Part shown: positions 16,938 through 26,810 of the stretch, piece after piece | Layout: every line of letters starts with the position of its first letter | How positions within the stretch are numbered: the stretch's first letter is position 1 | From: Bacteroides acidifaciens | GTDB lineage: Bacteria > Bacteroidota > Bacteroidia > Bacteroidales > Bacteroidaceae | Assembly: GCF_903181435.1 (NCBI RefSeq) | Contig: NZ_CAEUHO010000001.1 | Coordinates: forward strand, 2,728,001-2,792,000 | Direction of reading: 5' to 3' | DNA: 64,000 bases | Notes under the pieces: generated by a model | What the model saw: the letters and a program-made list of their open reading frames with translations, nothing else | Told to the model about the DNA's origin: nothing | Databases searched by the model: none | Made by a program: the position numbers and the translations under genes

Positions 16938-18143
16938 ATGTCTGCTCTTGTCTGGAAACTTCTCCGTCAACATATCAGTATCGGTCAATTAGCCGGTTTC
17001 TTTTTAGCCAACTTATTCGGTATGATGATTGTATTGCTCAGTGTACAGTTTTATAAAGACGTCATCCCGGTGTTCACCGAAGGTGACAGCTTTATGAAGC
17101 AAGACTTCATCATCGCTACAAAGAAAATCAGCACACTCGGTTCTTTTGCCGGAAAGAACAACACGTTCACCGCCGAAGACATCGCCGACCTGAAAAAGCA
17201 GCCGTTCACCAAGAGCATAGGAGCTTTCACCCCTTCCCAATTCAAAGTATCGGCAGGACTGGGAATGAGAGAAGCAGGTATCCATCTTTCCACAGATATG
17301 TTTTTCGAAGCGGTTCCCGATGAATTCGTTGACATCAAACTGGACAAATGGCACTTTGACGAAGAAACCCACACAATCCCTATTATCATCCCCCGCAACT
17401 ATCTGAATCTTTATAACTTTGGTTTTGCGCAAAGCCGGAGTCTGCCCAAATTATCGGAAGGACTGATGGGACTTATACAAATGGATATTATGATGCGCGG
17501 CAACGGACGGGTAGAACAGTACAAAGGAAACATTGTCGGCTTCTCCAACCGACTGAATACTATTCTTGTACCCCAATCCTTTATGAAATGGGCCAACGAA
17601 AATTTCGCTCCGAGCACAGAAGCACAACCCGCCCGACTGATTATCAAAGTCAACAATCCGGCAGATTCTTCCATTGCCAGCTATTTTCAACAGAAAGGAT
17701 ACGAAACGGAAGACGGGAAACTGGATGCCGGAAAAACAACATATTTTCTCCGCCTTATCGTAGGCATCGTATTGGGAGTCGGTTTATTTATCAGCATCCT
17801 TTCATTCTATATCCTGATGCTAAGCATTTTCCTGCTGCTGCAAAAGAATACGGCCAAGCTGGAAAGCCTGCTGCTGATTGGATACAGTCCCGCCAGAGTA
17901 GCATTACCCTATCAGTTACTCACTGTAGGACTGAACACTATCGTACTCGTTCTATCCATCGGACTGGTCTGCTGGCTACGTAGCTACTACCTTGACAGTA
18001 TCAGGCTACTTTTTCCGCAACTGGAAACAGGTACCTTATGGGCAGCCATCAGCATGGGCATCCTCCTATTCATCATAGTATCGGCAATCAACATACTTGC
18101 AGTCAAAAGAAAGATACTTTCCATCTGGATGCACAAGGCATAG
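16938..18143 (+). CDS. ABC transporter permease, FtsX/MacB-like
   Basis: A 401-residue membrane protein with one N-terminal segment (about 20-42), a periplasmic domain of some 230 residues, and three C-terminal segments (about 275-395) in the FtsX-domain arrangement; LIGYSPARVALPYQLL is the cytoplasmic loop that meets the ATPase. Such pairs act in lipoprotein sorting, mechanotransmission or efflux rather than solute uptake. The preceding ATPase is the natural partner. About 73 bp of A/T-rich sequence separates the two, more than within the rest of the run. Confidence 0.85.
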   Translation: MSALVWKLLRQHISIGQLAGFFLANLFGMMIVLLSVQFYKDVIPVFTEGDSFMKQDFIIATKKISTLGSFAGKNNTFTAEDIADLKKQPFTKSIGAFTPSQFKVSAGLGMREAGIHLSTDMFFEAVPDEFVDIKLDKWHFDEETHTIPIIIPRNYLNLYNFGFAQSRSLPKLSEGLMGLIQMDIMMRGNGRVEQYKGNIVGFSNRLNTILVPQSFMKWANENFAPSTEAQPARLIIKVNNPADSSIASYFQQKGYETEDGKLDAGKTTYFLRLIVGIVLGVGLFISILSFYILMLSIFLLLQKNTAKLESLLLIGYSPARVALPYQLLTVGLNTIVLVLSIGLVCWLRSYYLDSIRLLFPQLETGTLWAAISMGILLFIIVSAINILAVKRKILSIWMHKA

Positions 18144-18151
18144 ATGTAATA

Positions 18152-18173
18152 ATATTGCAAAAGTTTGTAATAT
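18152..18173 (+). repeat. Inverted repeat downstream of the permease gene
   Basis: Arms ATATTGCAAA and TTTGTAATAT pair at 9 of 10 positions (one G-U), with a 2-nt centre. It starts 8 bp after the permease stop. It may be a weak terminator or an operator for the next gene; no U-run follows. Confidence 0.35.
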
Positions 18174-18263
18174 CATACACATTCAGTATTGTTTCGATAA
18201 ATCCTTTTTGCGTTCTCGAAATAAGTGGTACTTTTACACAGTTTTCACAAAGACATATATGAT

Positions 18264-20918
18264 ATGAAAAGCAAGACTACGTTCCTTACAGATAAAGGTT
18301 TGAAGATTTTCTTTGCCGGAATATTTTCAAGCCTGTTTTCGTTATCTGCATCCGCACAAAATATGCAGGATACGATTATTGCGTATTTCAATCTCCTGAA
18401 AAATGTACCTCAGGAGAAGTTGTACCTGCATCTTGACAAACCATTCTATGGAGCTGGAGAGAAAATATGGTTCAAAGGATATTTAGTAAACGCAGTCACA
18501 CACCAAGATAACACACAGAGTAATTTCATCATTACAGAACTCATCAATCGTTCCGATTCCATCATAGAACGGAAAAAGATTCGCAGGGATTCCTTAGGCT
18601 TTCATAATGCCTTTGCCCTCCCGCCTACCCTTCCCGCCGGCGATTATTACCTGCGGGCATACAGCAATTGGATGCTCAACCAAGAACCGGAATTCTTTTA
18701 TTCACATAACTTGAAGATTGGTAATTCTATTGACAACACCATCGTTTCGAATATTGAATATCAGAAAGAAGACGAAACGCATTATACCGCTAAAGTCAAA
18801 TTCGCAAGTAATACCCAGGAAGCTTTTAAAAACACCACCGTTCACTACCGTTACATTGAGAATGGCAAAATAAAAGACAAAGGCAAAAGAAAGACAGATG
18901 AGAGCGGATTGATTTCCATCTCCTTACCGGATTTAAAGCCCACAGCAACGCGACATATCGAAGTCGAGTTTGATGACCCGCAGTATATATATAAGAAGAC
19001 CTTTTATCTGCCTTCATTCAACAAAGACTTCAACGTCCAATTCTTTCCGGAAGGTGGTGCCTTATTAGCAGTCGCTCATCAGAACATAGCTTTCAAAGCT
19101 CAGGGAACCGATGGCTTCTCGAAAGAAATAGAAGGATTCCTGTTTGACGCCAAAGGAGATACATTGACCGCTTTCCGTTCAGAACATGATGGCATGGGAG
19201 TGTTCACATTAAATCCAACCAGCGGAAACTCCTACTATGTGATAGCCCAAACCAACGACGGCATTAGCAAACGATTCGACCTGCCCGCAGTAGAGCAAAA
19301 AGGAATCGGACTGTCCATATCACATTATAAAAAGGAAATACGCTATGAAATTCAGAAAACGGAGACTACCGAATGGCCGCAAAAGTTATTTTTAATAGCA
19401 CATACCCGTGGGAAACTGGCTATTCTTCAACCAATCAATACCGGCAGGACTTTCGGAAGAATGAATGATAGCCTCTTCACCGCAGGCATTACCCATTTTA
19501 TGCTCATCGACCAACAAGGAAACGCACTCAGTGAACGGTTAGTCTTTGTGCCCGACCGGAATCCCCACCAATGGCAAATCCAGTCCGATAAACCTACATA
19601 CGGGAAAAGAGAAAAAGTATCCCTGCAAATTTCAGCAAAAGATAATAACGGTAACCCCATAGAAGGCAAATTCTCTATCAGCATCACTGACCGGAGAAGC
19701 ATCCGACCGGATTCTCTCGCAGATAATATCCTATCAAATCTGCTACTGACTTCTGATTTGAAAGGATATATAGAAGACCCCGGATATTATTTTCTTCATC
19801 AAGACCCCAGGACACTACGAACACTTGACTTCTTAATGATGACTCACGGATGGCGCAGACATCATATCAAAAACGTACTGACTGCTCCCTCGCTGAATCT
19901 CACTAATTATATGGAAAAAGGGCAAACCATCAGCGGACGAATCAAAGGATTTTTCGGAAATAATGTAAAGAAAGGTCCCATTTGTATCTTAGCCCCCAAA
20001 CAGAATATCGTCGCTACTACCACGACAGATGAGAAAGGAGAATTTATCGTGAATACATCTTTCAGAGATAGTACGACTTTCCTCGTCCAAGCACGTACCA
20101 AAAGAGGATTTGCCGGAGTAGACATAGAAATCGACACTCCCAAATACCCACTTGCTTCGCGCAAATCTCCATTCCGCGACGGAGCGGCAATCTTCATGGA
20201 AGACTATCTGCTCAACACACGCGACCAGTATTATATGGAAGGCGGCATGAGAGTATATAACCTGAAAGAAGTACTAATCACAGGAAATCGTTCCAAGCCC
20301 CGTTCAGAAAGTATCTACACGGGCGGAATCAATACTTACACCATCGAGGGAGACAAACTCGAAAGTGGTGGAGCCCAAACCGCCTTCGATGCGGTAAGCA
20401 GACTTCCGGGAGTCAGTGTAACCAACGGCAACGAAATACATATCCGCAACAACCCCGAACAACCGGTCATTGTCATTGACGACGTTGTCTATGAAGACGA
20501 CAACGACATACTGACTATGATACAAACCAGCGATATGTCTAGCCTAAGTCTTCTTCGTGGAGCCGATGCCGCCATATTAGGTTCCCGTGGTTCGGCAGGT
20601 GCCATTGTCATTACATTAAAAGATGGAAAAAACCTTCCCGCCAAACCTGCACAGGGTATTATCACGTGCACCCCACTGGGATACAGCGATTCGGTTGAGT
20701 TCTATGTACCTGCTTACGATACCCCCGAAAAGAAGAATGCACAACGTTCAGACTTACGGAGTACTATCTACTGGAACCCGTTACTACAATTGGACGCAGA
20801 AGGAAAAGCAACCATTGAATATTATACTCCGGACAGCACTGCACCGGAAGATATAATAATAGAGGGTGTGGATAAAAAGGGGAAAGCATGCCGAGTCATA
20901 CAAACTATAAACCAATAA
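18264..20918 (+). CDS. Macroglobulin-like (MG2) protein with a TonB-plug domain but no barrel
   Basis: An 884-residue secreted protein with a signal peptide ending SASAQ. Residues 45-130 look like an alpha-2-macroglobulin MG2 domain (EKLYLHLDKPFYGAGEKIWF), FFPEGG lies near 259, the segment GYIEDPGYYFL near 499, a carboxypeptidase-regulatory-like domain near 550-630, and a TonB-receptor plug domain at about 666-785 (LKEVLITGNR, VSRLPGV, AIVITLKDG). The protein then ends with a short domain beginning YWNP instead of a 22-strand barrel. A paralogue lies at 31551-34163. The family is common in Bacteroidetes but its role is not known; envelope scaffolding or binding of a periplasmic partner is speculation. 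ATG 18264 gives the clean signal peptide; an upstream in-frame ATG at 18225 does not. Confidence 0.85.
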   Translation: MKSKTTFLTDKGLKIFFAGIFSSLFSLSASAQNMQDTIIAYFNLLKNVPQEKLYLHLDKPFYGAGEKIWFKGYLVNAVTHQDNTQSNFIITELINRSDSIIERKKIRRDSLGFHNAFALPPTLPAGDYYLRAYSNWMLNQEPEFFYSHNLKIGNSIDNTIVSNIEYQKEDETHYTAKVKFASNTQEAFKNTTVHYRYIENGKIKDKGKRKTDESGLISISLPDLKPTATRHIEVEFDDPQYIYKKTFYLPSFNKDFNVQFFPEGGALLAVAHQNIAFKAQGTDGFSKEIEGFLFDAKGDTLTAFRSEHDGMGVFTLNPTSGNSYYVIAQTNDGISKRFDLPAVEQKGIGLSISHYKKEIRYEIQKTETTEWPQKLFLIAHTRGKLAILQPINTGRTFGRMNDSLFTAGITHFMLIDQQGNALSERLVFVPDRNPHQWQIQSDKPTYGKREKVSLQISAKDNNGNPIEGKFSISITDRRSIRPDSLADNILSNLLLTSDLKGYIEDPGYYFLHQDPRTLRTLDFLMMTHGWRRHHIKNVLTAPSLNLTNYMEKGQTISGRIKGFFGNNVKKGPICILAPKQNIVATTTTDEKGEFIVNTSFRDSTTFLVQARTKRGFAGVDIEIDTPKYPLASRKSPFRDGAAIFMEDYLLNTRDQYYMEGGMRVYNLKEVLITGNRSKPRSESIYTGGINTYTIEGDKLESGGAQTAFDAVSRLPGVSVTNGNEIHIRNNPEQPVIVIDDVVYEDDNDILTMIQTSDMSSLSLLRGADAAILGSRGSAGAIVITLKDGKNLPAKPAQGIITCTPLGYSDSVEFYVPAYDTPEKKNAQRSDLRSTIYWNPLLQLDAEGKATIEYYTPDSTAPEDIIIEGVDKKGKACRVIQTINQ

Positions 20919-21023
20919 CCCGATACTTTTATAAGACGAAAACAACATCCCGCTTACTTGATTCCTATCTTCAGCAAAAGAAATAAAAAGCGACTGAATC
21001 CCAAACAAGTAAAATTTATTTCG

Positions 21024-21031
21024 TATTTTTG
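21024..21031 (+). promoter_or_regulatory. -7 box upstream of miaA
   Basis: TATTTTTG lies 21 bp before the ATG at 21053, with no clear -33 partner. It suggests that miaA is transcribed independently of the large gene upstream. Confidence 0.5.
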
Positions 21032-21052
21032 CGGATATAAAAGAATGAAGCT

Positions 21053-21973
21053 ATGCCGGACTATGATTTAATCGCCATACTCGGACCTACAGCCTCGGGT
21101 AAAACACCTTTTGCCGCTGCTTTGGCCAATGAACTCAACACGGAAATTATCAGTGCCGATTCCCGTCAGATATACAGGGGAATGGACCTTGGCACAGGAA
21201 AAGACCTCGCCGACTATACGGTAAACGGACGTGCTATCCCCTATCACCTGATTGATATTGCCGACCCCGGATATAAATACAATGTATTTGAATATCAGCG
21301 CGATTTCCTGATTTCTTACGAATCAATCAAACAAAAAGGTTGTCTCCCCGTTTTATGTGGAGGGACAGGCATGTATCTTGAATCCGTACTGAAAGGATAC
21401 AAGCTCATGCCCGTGCCGGAAAATCCGGAATTGCGTGCCCGCCTGGCGAATCATTCTCTGGAAGAACTGACAGAAATATTAAGCCGGTATAAAGCGTTGC
21501 ACAACTCTACTGATGTGGATACGGTGAAACGTGCTATCCGAGCCATAGAGATTGAAGAGTATTATGCTGCCAATCCCGTTCCCGAACGGGAGTTTCCGAA
21601 GTTGAACAGCCTTATCATTGGTGTGGCTATCGACCGGGAACTGCGTCGCGAAAAGATTAGCCGGAGACTGAAACAACGGTTGGACGAAGGCATGGTAGAC
21701 GAAGTGCGACATTTGATTGAACAAGGTATCGCACCGGATGATTTGATATACTACGGACTGGAATACAAGTACCTGACCTTGTACGTCATAGGCGAATTGA
21801 CTTATGAAGAAATGTTCAATGGTCTGGAAATAGCAATTCACCAGTTTGCCAAACGGCAGATGACCTGGTTCCGGGGCATGGAAAGAAGAGGATTTACCAT
21901 CCATTGGATGAGCGCGGAACTGCCGATGGAAGAAAAGATAGCGTTTGTCAAAGAAAAACTGGAAGGGATTTAG
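21053..21973 (+). CDS. miaA: tRNA dimethylallyltransferase
   Basis: A 306-residue enzyme that adds a dimethylallyl group to N6 of A37 in tRNAs reading UNN codons. The P-loop GPTASGKT (residues 10-17), the ISADSRQIYRGMDLGTGK segment that holds the catalytic Asp, the LCGGTGMYLESVLKG loop and the C-terminal QFAKRQMTWFRG helix are all present. Length is normal. Bacteroides genomes often carry two miaA copies; this could be either. Confidence 0.96.
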   Translation: MPDYDLIAILGPTASGKTPFAAALANELNTEIISADSRQIYRGMDLGTGKDLADYTVNGRAIPYHLIDIADPGYKYNVFEYQRDFLISYESIKQKGCLPVLCGGTGMYLESVLKGYKLMPVPENPELRARLANHSLEELTEILSRYKALHNSTDVDTVKRAIRAIEIEEYYAANPVPEREFPKLNSLIIGVAIDRELRREKISRRLKQRLDEGMVDEVRHLIEQGIAPDDLIYYGLEYKYLTLYVIGELTYEEMFNGLEIAIHQFAKRQMTWFRGMERRGFTIHWMSAELPMEEKIAFVKEKLEGI

Positions 21974-22030
21974 TATATTTGGCAGTTATTTATAGTGAGA
22001 TTTTAAATACAGTAGGATAGAAATACGGAT

Positions 22031-22957
22031 ATGAGTGTAGAACCGAAGAAATGGGGAGTGATTTATAACCCGAAAGCCGGCACCCGAAAGGTAAAAAAGC
22101 GCTGGAAAGAAATCAAGGAATACATGGACAGCAAAGGTGTTGACTATGACTATGTGCAATCCGAAGGTTTCGGTTCAGTAGAACGTCTCGCTAAGATTTT
22201 AGCAAACAACGGTTATCGCACAATTGTCGTTGTGGGTGGTGATGGCGCTTTGAATGATGCCATCAACGGCATTATGCTATCCGATGCCGAAGACAAAGAG
22301 AATATAGCCCTCGGTTTTATACCGAACGGTATCGGAAACGACTTTGCCAGATACTGGGGCCTCAGCACCGAGTATAAACCTGCCGTAGACTGTATCATCA
22401 ACCACCGCCTGAAAAAGATAGACGTAGGATACTGCAACTTCTATGACGGCAAAGAACATCATCGCCGCTACTTCCTCAATGCCGTCAATATCGGACTGGG
22501 TGCACGAATCGTAAAAATCACCGACCAGACCAAACGTTTCTGGGGAGTGAAATTCCTTTCGTATGTTGCCGCCCTGTTCTCGTTGATATTCGAGCGGAAA
22601 CTATACAGAATGCATTTACGAATCAATGACGAGCACATCCGCGGACGTATCATGACGGTATGCGTAGGCAGCGCATGGGGATGGGGACAGACTCCGAGTG
22701 CCGTTCCTTACAACGGATGGCTGGACGTATCCGTTATCTACCGCCCCGAATTCCTGCAAATCATTTCCGGCTTATGGATGCTTATCCAGGGAAGAATCCT
22801 GAATCACAAAGTAGTGAAAAGCTACCGGACAAAGAAAGTGAAAGTACTCCGGGCACAAAACGCGTCTGTGGATTTGGACGGACGTTTATTGCCTAAGCAT
22901 TTTCCGTTGGAAGTGGGCATACTTCCTGAAAAGACAACACTTATTATTCCGAACTAA
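22031..22957 (+). CDS. Diacylglycerol/lipid kinase family protein (YegS/DagK-like)
   Basis: A 308-residue cytosolic or membrane-associated kinase with the phosphate-binding motifs IYNPKAGTRK at the start, VVGGDGALNDAINGI (about 69-83) and FIPNGIGNDFARYWGL. These are the hallmarks of the DAGK catalytic domain, which phosphorylates diacylglycerol, sphingoid bases or related lipids. Bacteroides makes sphingolipids, so a sphingoid substrate is possible, but nothing in the sequence decides it. It is 57 bp from miaA and is followed by an inverted repeat. Confidence 0.9.
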   Translation: MSVEPKKWGVIYNPKAGTRKVKKRWKEIKEYMDSKGVDYDYVQSEGFGSVERLAKILANNGYRTIVVVGGDGALNDAINGIMLSDAEDKENIALGFIPNGIGNDFARYWGLSTEYKPAVDCIINHRLKKIDVGYCNFYDGKEHHRRYFLNAVNIGLGARIVKITDQTKRFWGVKFLSYVAALFSLIFERKLYRMHLRINDEHIRGRIMTVCVGSAWGWGQTPSAVPYNGWLDVSVIYRPEFLQIISGLWMLIQGRILNHKVVKSYRTKKVKVLRAQNASVDLDGRLLPKHFPLEVGILPEKTTLIIPN

Positions 22958-22964
22958 TAAAATC

Positions 22965-23038
22965 AGGCACAGATTACACGGTTTCCAGTAAATCATAATC
23001 TGCACAAACTGTGTAATCAGTCCGCGTAATCCGTGCCT
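22965..23038. repeat. Imperfect inverted repeat of the AATCTGTG type
   Basis: Outer arms 22965-22981 and 23022-23038 pair at 15 of 17 positions. A second right-hand arm at 23006-23018 pairs with 22972-22984 at 12 of 13 positions, so two alternative stems are possible. The sequence (GGCACAGATTACACGG and relatives) clearly belongs with the perfect repeat at 37308-37391. It fills the gap between the lipid kinase and kdsA. Confidence 0.7.
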
Positions 23039-23065
23039 AAGAAATAAACTAATAATAGCATAAAA

Positions 23066-23866
23066 ATGATAGAACTTAAAAACAATCCTGCCGGCAATTT
23101 CTTCCTACTTGCCGGTCCTTGTGTGATAGAAGGCGAAGAGATGGCAATGCGTATTGCCGAACAAGTAGTTAAAATCACCGAAGCATTGCAGATTCCTTAT
23201 GTATTCAAAGGGTCATACCGCAAGGCAAACCGCTCACGCCTGGATTCGTTTACAGGTATCGGTGATGAGAAAGCTCTGAAAGTGCTGCAAAAGGTACGCG
23301 ATACGTTCGGAGTTCCTACCGTAACAGATATCCATAGTGCCGAAGAAGCAGAAATGGCAGCCGAATATGTGGATATTCTTCAGATTCCCGCTTTCCTTTG
23401 TCGCCAGACAGACCTGTTGGTAGCAGCCGCCAAGACCGGAAAGACGATTAACATCAAGAAAGGACAGTTCCTCTCCCCTTTGGCTATGCAATTTGCTGCC
23501 GATAAAGTAGTGGAAGCCGGAAACAAGAATGTGATGCTGACCGAACGCGGAACAACTTTCGGTTATCAGGATTTGGTCGTTGACTATCGCGGTATCCCCG
23601 AAATGCAGACATTCGGTTATCCTGTTATCCTGGATGTCACCCATTCATTGCAACAGCCCAACCAAACCAGCGGAGTGACCGGTGGAATGCCGCAACTGAT
23701 AGAAACCATAGCCAAAGCAGGCGTTGCCACAGGCGTTGACGGCATCTTTATCGAAACGCACGAAAATCCTGCCGTAGCCAAAAGTGACGGTGCCAATATG
23801 CTCAAATTAGACCTATTGGAAGGGCTGTTAACTAAGTTAGTCCGCATACGCGAAGCTATAAAATGA
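23066..23866 (+). CDS. kdsA: 3-deoxy-8-phosphooctulonate synthase
   Basis: A 266-residue enzyme that joins phosphoenolpyruvate and arabinose 5-phosphate to make Kdo-8-phosphate for lipid A-core assembly. Family signatures: FFLLAGPCVIEG, the substrate loop FKGSYRKANRS, DILQIPAFLCRQTDLLVAA, NIKKGQFLSP, and IETHENPAVAKSDGANML. The first gene of a run with an M16 protease, a DUF5687 membrane protein and its ATPase, although 81 bp separate it from the protease and a separate promoter there cannot be excluded. Confidence 0.95.
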   Translation: MIELKNNPAGNFFLLAGPCVIEGEEMAMRIAEQVVKITEALQIPYVFKGSYRKANRSRLDSFTGIGDEKALKVLQKVRDTFGVPTVTDIHSAEEAEMAAEYVDILQIPAFLCRQTDLLVAAAKTGKTINIKKGQFLSPLAMQFAADKVVEAGNKNVMLTERGTTFGYQDLVVDYRGIPEMQTFGYPVILDVTHSLQQPNQTSGVTGGMPQLIETIAKAGVATGVDGIFIETHENPAVAKSDGANMLKLDLLEGLLTKLVRIREAIK

Positions 23867-23947
23867 CGTTTTTCCCTCTCTATTTGTGATTTGTGACTAA
23901 ATACAACGACAAATTACTCAGAAACATTTATTTAAATTAAATAGAAC

Positions 23948-26785
23948 ATGAAACATTTATTACGTGGATTATTCATTGCAGTTCTTATCATATGCTGCAA
24001 TTTTCAGCCCGTACTTGCACAACCCATGCAACAACTGCCTGTGGACAAGAATGTCCGTATCGGCAAGTTGGACAACGGACTTACTTATTACATTCGACAC
24101 AACGCACTCCCCGAGAAGCGTGTAGAATTCTACATTGCCCAGAAAGTAGGTTCTATCCTCGAAGAACCGCAGCAACGCGGTCTGGCTCACTTCCTGGAGC
24201 ACATGGCTTTCAACGGAACCAAACATTTCCCGGGTGACGAAACCGGACTGGGCATCGTGCCCTGGTGCGAAACCAAAGGTATCAAGTTCGGTACGAACCT
24301 GAATGCGTATACCGGTGTCGAACAAACTGTCTATAATATCAGCAACGTGCCGACAGAGAACGTCAATGTCATAGACTCCTGCCTGCTTATCCTTCACGAC
24401 TGGTCAAATGCCATCACCCTTGCCGACAAAGAAATCGACAAAGAACGTGGCGTCATCCGTGAAGAATGGAGAAGCCGTAACAGCGGCATGCTCCGCATCA
24501 TGACAGATGCGCAGTCCACCCTGTACCCCAACTCCAAATACGCAGACTGTATGCCTATCGGAAGCATAGACGTAATCAACAACTTCCCTTACCAGGATAT
24601 CCGCGACTACTACGCAAAATGGTATCGTACAGACTTGCAAGGAATTATCATTGTCGGTGACATCAACGTAGACGAGATAGAAGCGAAACTGAAAAAGGTT
24701 TTTGCCGATGTAAAAGCTCCGGTAAATCCTGCCGAACGCATCTACTATCCGGTAGCGGACAATCAGGAACCGCTTATCTACATCGGTACGGACAAAGAAG
24801 TGAAAAATCCTTCTGTAAACATCTTCTTCAAGCAAGACGCTACACCGGATTCCATGAAGAATACCATCGCCTATTATGCTACCCAATATATGCTGAACAT
24901 GGCTACGAATATGCTGAACAACCGTCTGAACGAACTTCGACAGACAGCCAACCCACCTTTCACCAGCGCAGGTGCAGGATATGGTGAGTTCTTCCTTGCC
25001 AAAACGAAAGACGCATTCAGCCTAAGCGCAAGCAGCAAAATAGACGGTATCGAACTGGCGATGAAAACTGTACTGGAAGAAGCTGAACGCGCACGCCGCT
25101 TCGGTTTCACTGCCACAGAATACGAACGTGCACGCGCCAACTATATGCAAGCCGTAGAATCTGCTTACAATGAACGCGAAAAGACAAAGAGCGGCGCATA
25201 CGTTGATGAATACGTAAACAACTTCCTCGACAAAGAACCGATTCCGGGCATCGAATTCGAATATATGCTTGTCAATCAGATGGCACCGAACATTCCGGTA
25301 GATGCAATCAACAAGTTTATGCAACGGCTAATCACCGACAACAACCAAGTGGTGCTGCTTGCCGGTCCCGAAAAAGAAGGTGTGAAATATCCCAGCAAGG
25401 AAGAAATCGCTGCCCTGCTGAAAGAGATGAAGTCATTCGACCTGAAACCGTATGAAGACAAAGTTTCTAACGAACCGCTTATCTCCGAAGACATCAAAGG
25501 CGGAAAGATTGTATCCGAAAAAGCAGGAGATGTCTATGGCAGTACGAAACTGGTACTTTCCAATGGTGTGAAGGTATATGTGAAGCCGACAGATTTCAAA
25601 GCCGACCAGATTATAATGAAAGGTGTAAGTTTCGGTGGTACAAGCGTATTTCCGAACGAAGAAATCATCAATATCTCCCAGTTGAACGGTGTAGCCCTGG
25701 TAGGCGGAATCGGTAATTTCAGCAAAGTAGACTTGGGCAAGGCTCTTGCCGGCAAACGTGCGTCAGTAGGTTCAGGCATCGGCAATACGACCGAAACCAT
25801 TTCCGGAAGCTGTTCTCCGAAAGATTTCGAGACAATGATGCAACTTACTTACCTTACATTCACTTCTCCGCGTAAGGACAATGAAGCATTCGAATCTTAT
25901 AAGAACCGCTTGAAAGCGCAACTTCAAAATGCGGATGCCAACCCGATGACTGCGTTCAGCGATACAGTGACACGTGCTTTGTACGGCAACCACCCGCGTG
26001 CTATCAAGATGAGAGAAAGCATGGTAGACCAAATCAACTACGACCGTATCATCGAAATGTACAAAGACCGTTTCAAAGATGCAAGCGACTTTACCTTCTA
26101 TCTGGTAGGAAACGTAAATCTGGAACAGATGAAGCCGATGATTGCCAAATACTTGGGTGCTCTGCCGTCTATCAACCGCAAAGAGACTTTCAAGGACAAC
26201 AAGATGGATATCCGCAAGGGTGAATACAAGAATGAATTCGCCAAGAAACAGGAAACTCCGATGGCTACCATCATGTTCCTTTACAGCGGTGCTTGCAAGT
26301 ACGACTTACACAACAATCTTTTGCTCAGCTTCCTCGACCAGGCTTTGGACATGGTTTATACAGAAGAAATCCGTGAAAAAGAAGGCGGCACATATGGTGT
26401 AAACTGCAATGGGAGCCTCAGCAAATATCCGAAAGAAGAACTTGTCCTGCAGATTGTATTCCAGACCGACCCTGCCAAGAAAGATAAATTGTCTGCCATC
26501 GTCGTAGAACAGTTGAACAAGATGGCGAAAGAAGGCCCGACTGCCGAGCATATGCAGAAGATTAAAGAATATATGTTGAAGAAGTACAAAGACGCCCAGA
26601 AAGAAAACGGCTACTGGCTCAATAATCTGGACGAATATTTCTACACCGGCGTCGACAAAACAAAAGACTATGAAAAGTTGGTCAACAGCATCACAGCCAA
26701 AGAAGTCCAGGACTTCCTTGCCAAACTGCTGAAACAGAACAACGAAATTCAAGTTGTAATGACTATGCCGGAAGAAAACAAATAA
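23948..26785 (+). CDS. M16 family zinc metalloprotease (PqqL-like), exported
   Basis: A 945-residue protein with a signal peptide ending at about residue 25 (PVLAQP). The inverted zinc motif HxxEH is in LAHFLEHMAFNGT near residue 79, with the distal Glu of the family some 75 residues later. Two M16 repeats are present: an active N-terminal half and an inactive C-terminal half, as in PqqL and pitrilysin. It would degrade peptides in the periplasm or at the outer membrane. The next gene, DUF5687, begins 25 bp downstream. Confidence 0.93.
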   Translation: MKHLLRGLFIAVLIICCNFQPVLAQPMQQLPVDKNVRIGKLDNGLTYYIRHNALPEKRVEFYIAQKVGSILEEPQQRGLAHFLEHMAFNGTKHFPGDETGLGIVPWCETKGIKFGTNLNAYTGVEQTVYNISNVPTENVNVIDSCLLILHDWSNAITLADKEIDKERGVIREEWRSRNSGMLRIMTDAQSTLYPNSKYADCMPIGSIDVINNFPYQDIRDYYAKWYRTDLQGIIIVGDINVDEIEAKLKKVFADVKAPVNPAERIYYPVADNQEPLIYIGTDKEVKNPSVNIFFKQDATPDSMKNTIAYYATQYMLNMATNMLNNRLNELRQTANPPFTSAGAGYGEFFLAKTKDAFSLSASSKIDGIELAMKTVLEEAERARRFGFTATEYERARANYMQAVESAYNEREKTKSGAYVDEYVNNFLDKEPIPGIEFEYMLVNQMAPNIPVDAINKFMQRLITDNNQVVLLAGPEKEGVKYPSKEEIAALLKEMKSFDLKPYEDKVSNEPLISEDIKGGKIVSEKAGDVYGSTKLVLSNGVKVYVKPTDFKADQIIMKGVSFGGTSVFPNEEIINISQLNGVALVGGIGNFSKVDLGKALAGKRASVGSGIGNTTETISGSCSPKDFETMMQLTYLTFTSPRKDNEAFESYKNRLKAQLQNADANPMTAFSDTVTRALYGNHPRAIKMRESMVDQINYDRIIEMYKDRFKDASDFTFYLVGNVNLEQMKPMIAKYLGALPSINRKETFKDNKMDIRKGEYKNEFAKKQETPMATIMFLYSGACKYDLHNNLLLSFLDQALDMVYTEEIREKEGGTYGVNCNGSLSKYPKEELVLQIVFQTDPAKKDKLSAIVVEQLNKMAKEGPTAEHMQKIKEYMLKKYKDAQKENGYWLNNLDEYFYTGVDKTKDYEKLVNSITAKEVQDFLAKLLKQNNEIQVVMTMPEENK

Positions 26786-26810
26786 TATTCCCTTAGTATA
26801 TATCAACAGA

